Part shown: positions 6,285 to 6,837 of the stretch, in pieces
Layout of the letters: the number at the start of each line of letters is the position of its first letter
Numbering within the stretch: the first letter of the stretch is position 1
Source: JAVMKJ01 sp031732875
Lineage (GTDB): Bacteria; Pseudomonadota; Gammaproteobacteria; Competibacterales; Competibacteraceae
Direction: 5' to 3'
Length of the DNA: 6,837 nt
Assembly (NCBI GenBank): GCA_031732875.1
Contig: JAVMKL010000061.1
Span: 1-6,837, forward strand
The notes under the pieces: model-generated
Told to the model about the DNA's origin: nothing
The model's database searches: none
The model's input: the letters and a program-made list of their open reading frames with translations, nothing else
Translations under genes and position numbers: made by a program

Positions 6285-6626
6285 ATGAAAAGAACCGTTC
6301 TTGCCTTGGTCGCGCCCCCCGCGGCCGTCTGCCGGTTTGGCTGCGTCTCGTGCACCGCCGCGCCCATCGGGGTGTTCTGGCTGGCCAGCCTGGCCAGCAT
6401 CGGTTACGGTCTCGCCGGCGGTGTCGTGGAGAACCTGCTGGGCGCCGGCGGTCTGATCGCGGCCGGCATCCTGCTGTGGCTGATCGCGGCGATGTGGGCG
6501 CAACTGGTGATCCATGGCGTGGAGAACGATCTGCTCCATCGCCAAGATAGCACGCGTCACCGCCAAGTGGTACCGGATGCCGACGACGATCCCAGCCTTT
6601 GTAGCCAGCTCCGGAGCAACTCCTGA
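6285..6626 (+). CDS. Small cysteine-rich membrane protein, function unknown
   Basis: This 113-residue protein is not one I can assign to a function. It starts MKRTVLALVAPPAAV, then has a Cys cluster CRFGCVSC (Cys16, 20, 23; CX3CX2C spacing). Two hydrophobic helices follow, about 25-46 and 53-76 (AAGILLWLIAAMWAQLVI). The polar tail is rich in His, Arg and Asp, with Cys106. The topology suggests an inner-membrane protein whose cysteines lie at a membrane face, where they might bind a metal or form a disulfide. A GGAG site lies 10 bases before the ATG, and the gene ends just before a strong hairpin terminator. Both signals, and its codons staying open on the only strand with a proper RBS, support it as real. 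It is the only plus-strand gene in the window and is divergent from the receiver gene. The spacing of the cysteines matches radical SAM enzymes, but the size and context do not, so that is a coincidence. Confidence 0.75.
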   Translation: MKRTVLALVAPPAAVCRFGCVSCTAAPIGVFWLASLASIGYGLAGGVVENLLGAGGLIAAGILLWLIAAMWAQLVIHGVENDLLHRQDSTRHRQVVPDADDDPSLCSQLRSNS

Positions 6627-6648
6627 GCGCATCGCGCGTCCGCGCGTG

Positions 6649-6683
6649 CGACGGGGAAGGCCGAAAGCCTTCCCCGTCGTCCG
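6649..6683 (+). terminator. Strong hairpin terminator between convergent genes
   Basis: A perfect 13 bp inverted repeat, CGACGGGGAAGGC (6649-6661) and GCCTTCCCCGTCG (6667-6679), encloses a 5-base loop (CGAAA). It begins 22 bases after the stop of the small membrane protein gene and ends 6 bases past the secF stop on the other strand. The plus side has only a short pyrimidine/T-rich run (TCCGTTTC), partly shared with the secF stop. It probably serves both convergent transcripts. Confidence 0.8.
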
Positions 6684-6685
6684 TT

Positions 6686-6837
6686 TCAGGGCCGATCATC
6701 GGCGGTTTCCCTCGCTCGCGGCAGCAGGTCTTCGCGACTGACGCCCAGATACAGGGCGGTGGCGCTGGCGATGTAGATGGATGAGTAGGTGCCCACCACG
6801 ATGCCGACGATCATGGCGACCGAGAAGCCATGCATCA
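6686..6837 (-). CDS. secF: Protein translocase subunit SecF, C-terminal end only
   Basis: Only the last 49 codons and the TGA stop (6686-6688) are in the window. The rest of the gene lies beyond the right edge. The visible residues MHGFSVAMIVGIVVGTYSS followed by IYIASATALYLGV are the typical last transmembrane helix of SecF (compare GTYSSIYVAS in E. coli SecF). A short charged tail (SREDLLPRARETADDRP) follows. SecF works with SecD in the inner membrane, using the proton motive force to pull secreted proteins through SecYEG. secD would be expected upstream, outside the window. The gene is convergent with the small membrane protein gene and shares its terminator. Confidence 0.92.
   Translation of the reverse strand, partial: MHGFSVAMIVGIVVGTYSSIYIASATALYLGVSREDLLPRARETADDRP

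Noticed and set aside
6300..6310. Radical SAM reading of the CX3CX2C motif in the small membrane protein
   Set aside because: The protein is 113 residues with two membrane helices and lacks any barrel fold; spacing alone is not evidence.

Overview
The window looks like a GC-rich gammaproteobacterial chromosome segment. The evidence is the strong resemblance of its AlaC, Ggt and SecF proteins to enterobacterial and purple-sulfur-type homologues. I cannot name a genus; a Chromatiales, Competibacter or Methylococcales-like background is a guess. Nearly all genes lie on the minus strand. Only one small membrane protein gene is on the plus strand. The many long plus-strand ORFs are antisense shadows of GC-rich minus-strand genes.

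Layout: (1) 1-725, minus: the N-terminal part of the alanine aminotransferase AlaC, cut by the window edge just after its PLP lysine. (2) 726-998: non-coding, with a candidate alaC promoter and a four-copy GATCTCCA tandem repeat. (3) 999-2883, minus: a three-gene accessory islet, visibly less GC-rich in places. In transcription order it holds an alpha/beta hydrolase, a Tae4-type peptidoglycan amidase (type VI secretion effector family), and a small lipoprotein whose start codon directly abuts the amidase stop. The lipoprotein is the obvious candidate immunity protein. (4) 3017-4762, minus: a complete periplasmic gamma-glutamyltransferase (Ggt). (5) 4903-6063, minus: an orphan response regulator in which a CheY-like receiver is fused to a Pro-rich linker, a long alanine-every-fourth-residue helix and a C-terminal membrane anchor. 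(6) 6064-6284: a divergent promoter region. (7) 6285-6626, plus: a small Cys-rich two-helix membrane protein. (8) 6649-6679: a strong hairpin terminator between convergent genes. (9) 6686-6837, minus: the extreme C-terminus of SecF.

Functionally, the housekeeping genes (alaC, ggt, secF) are unrelated neighbours. The two parts that merit attention are the candidate effector/immunity islet between alaC and ggt, and the membrane-anchored receiver protein. No T6SS structural gene (VgrG, Hcp, PAAR, sheath) and no histidine kinase is present here, so both roles rest on family knowledge and local context. No RNA genes, CRISPR arrays or insertion sequences were seen, and no stretch over 300 bases lacks a gene.
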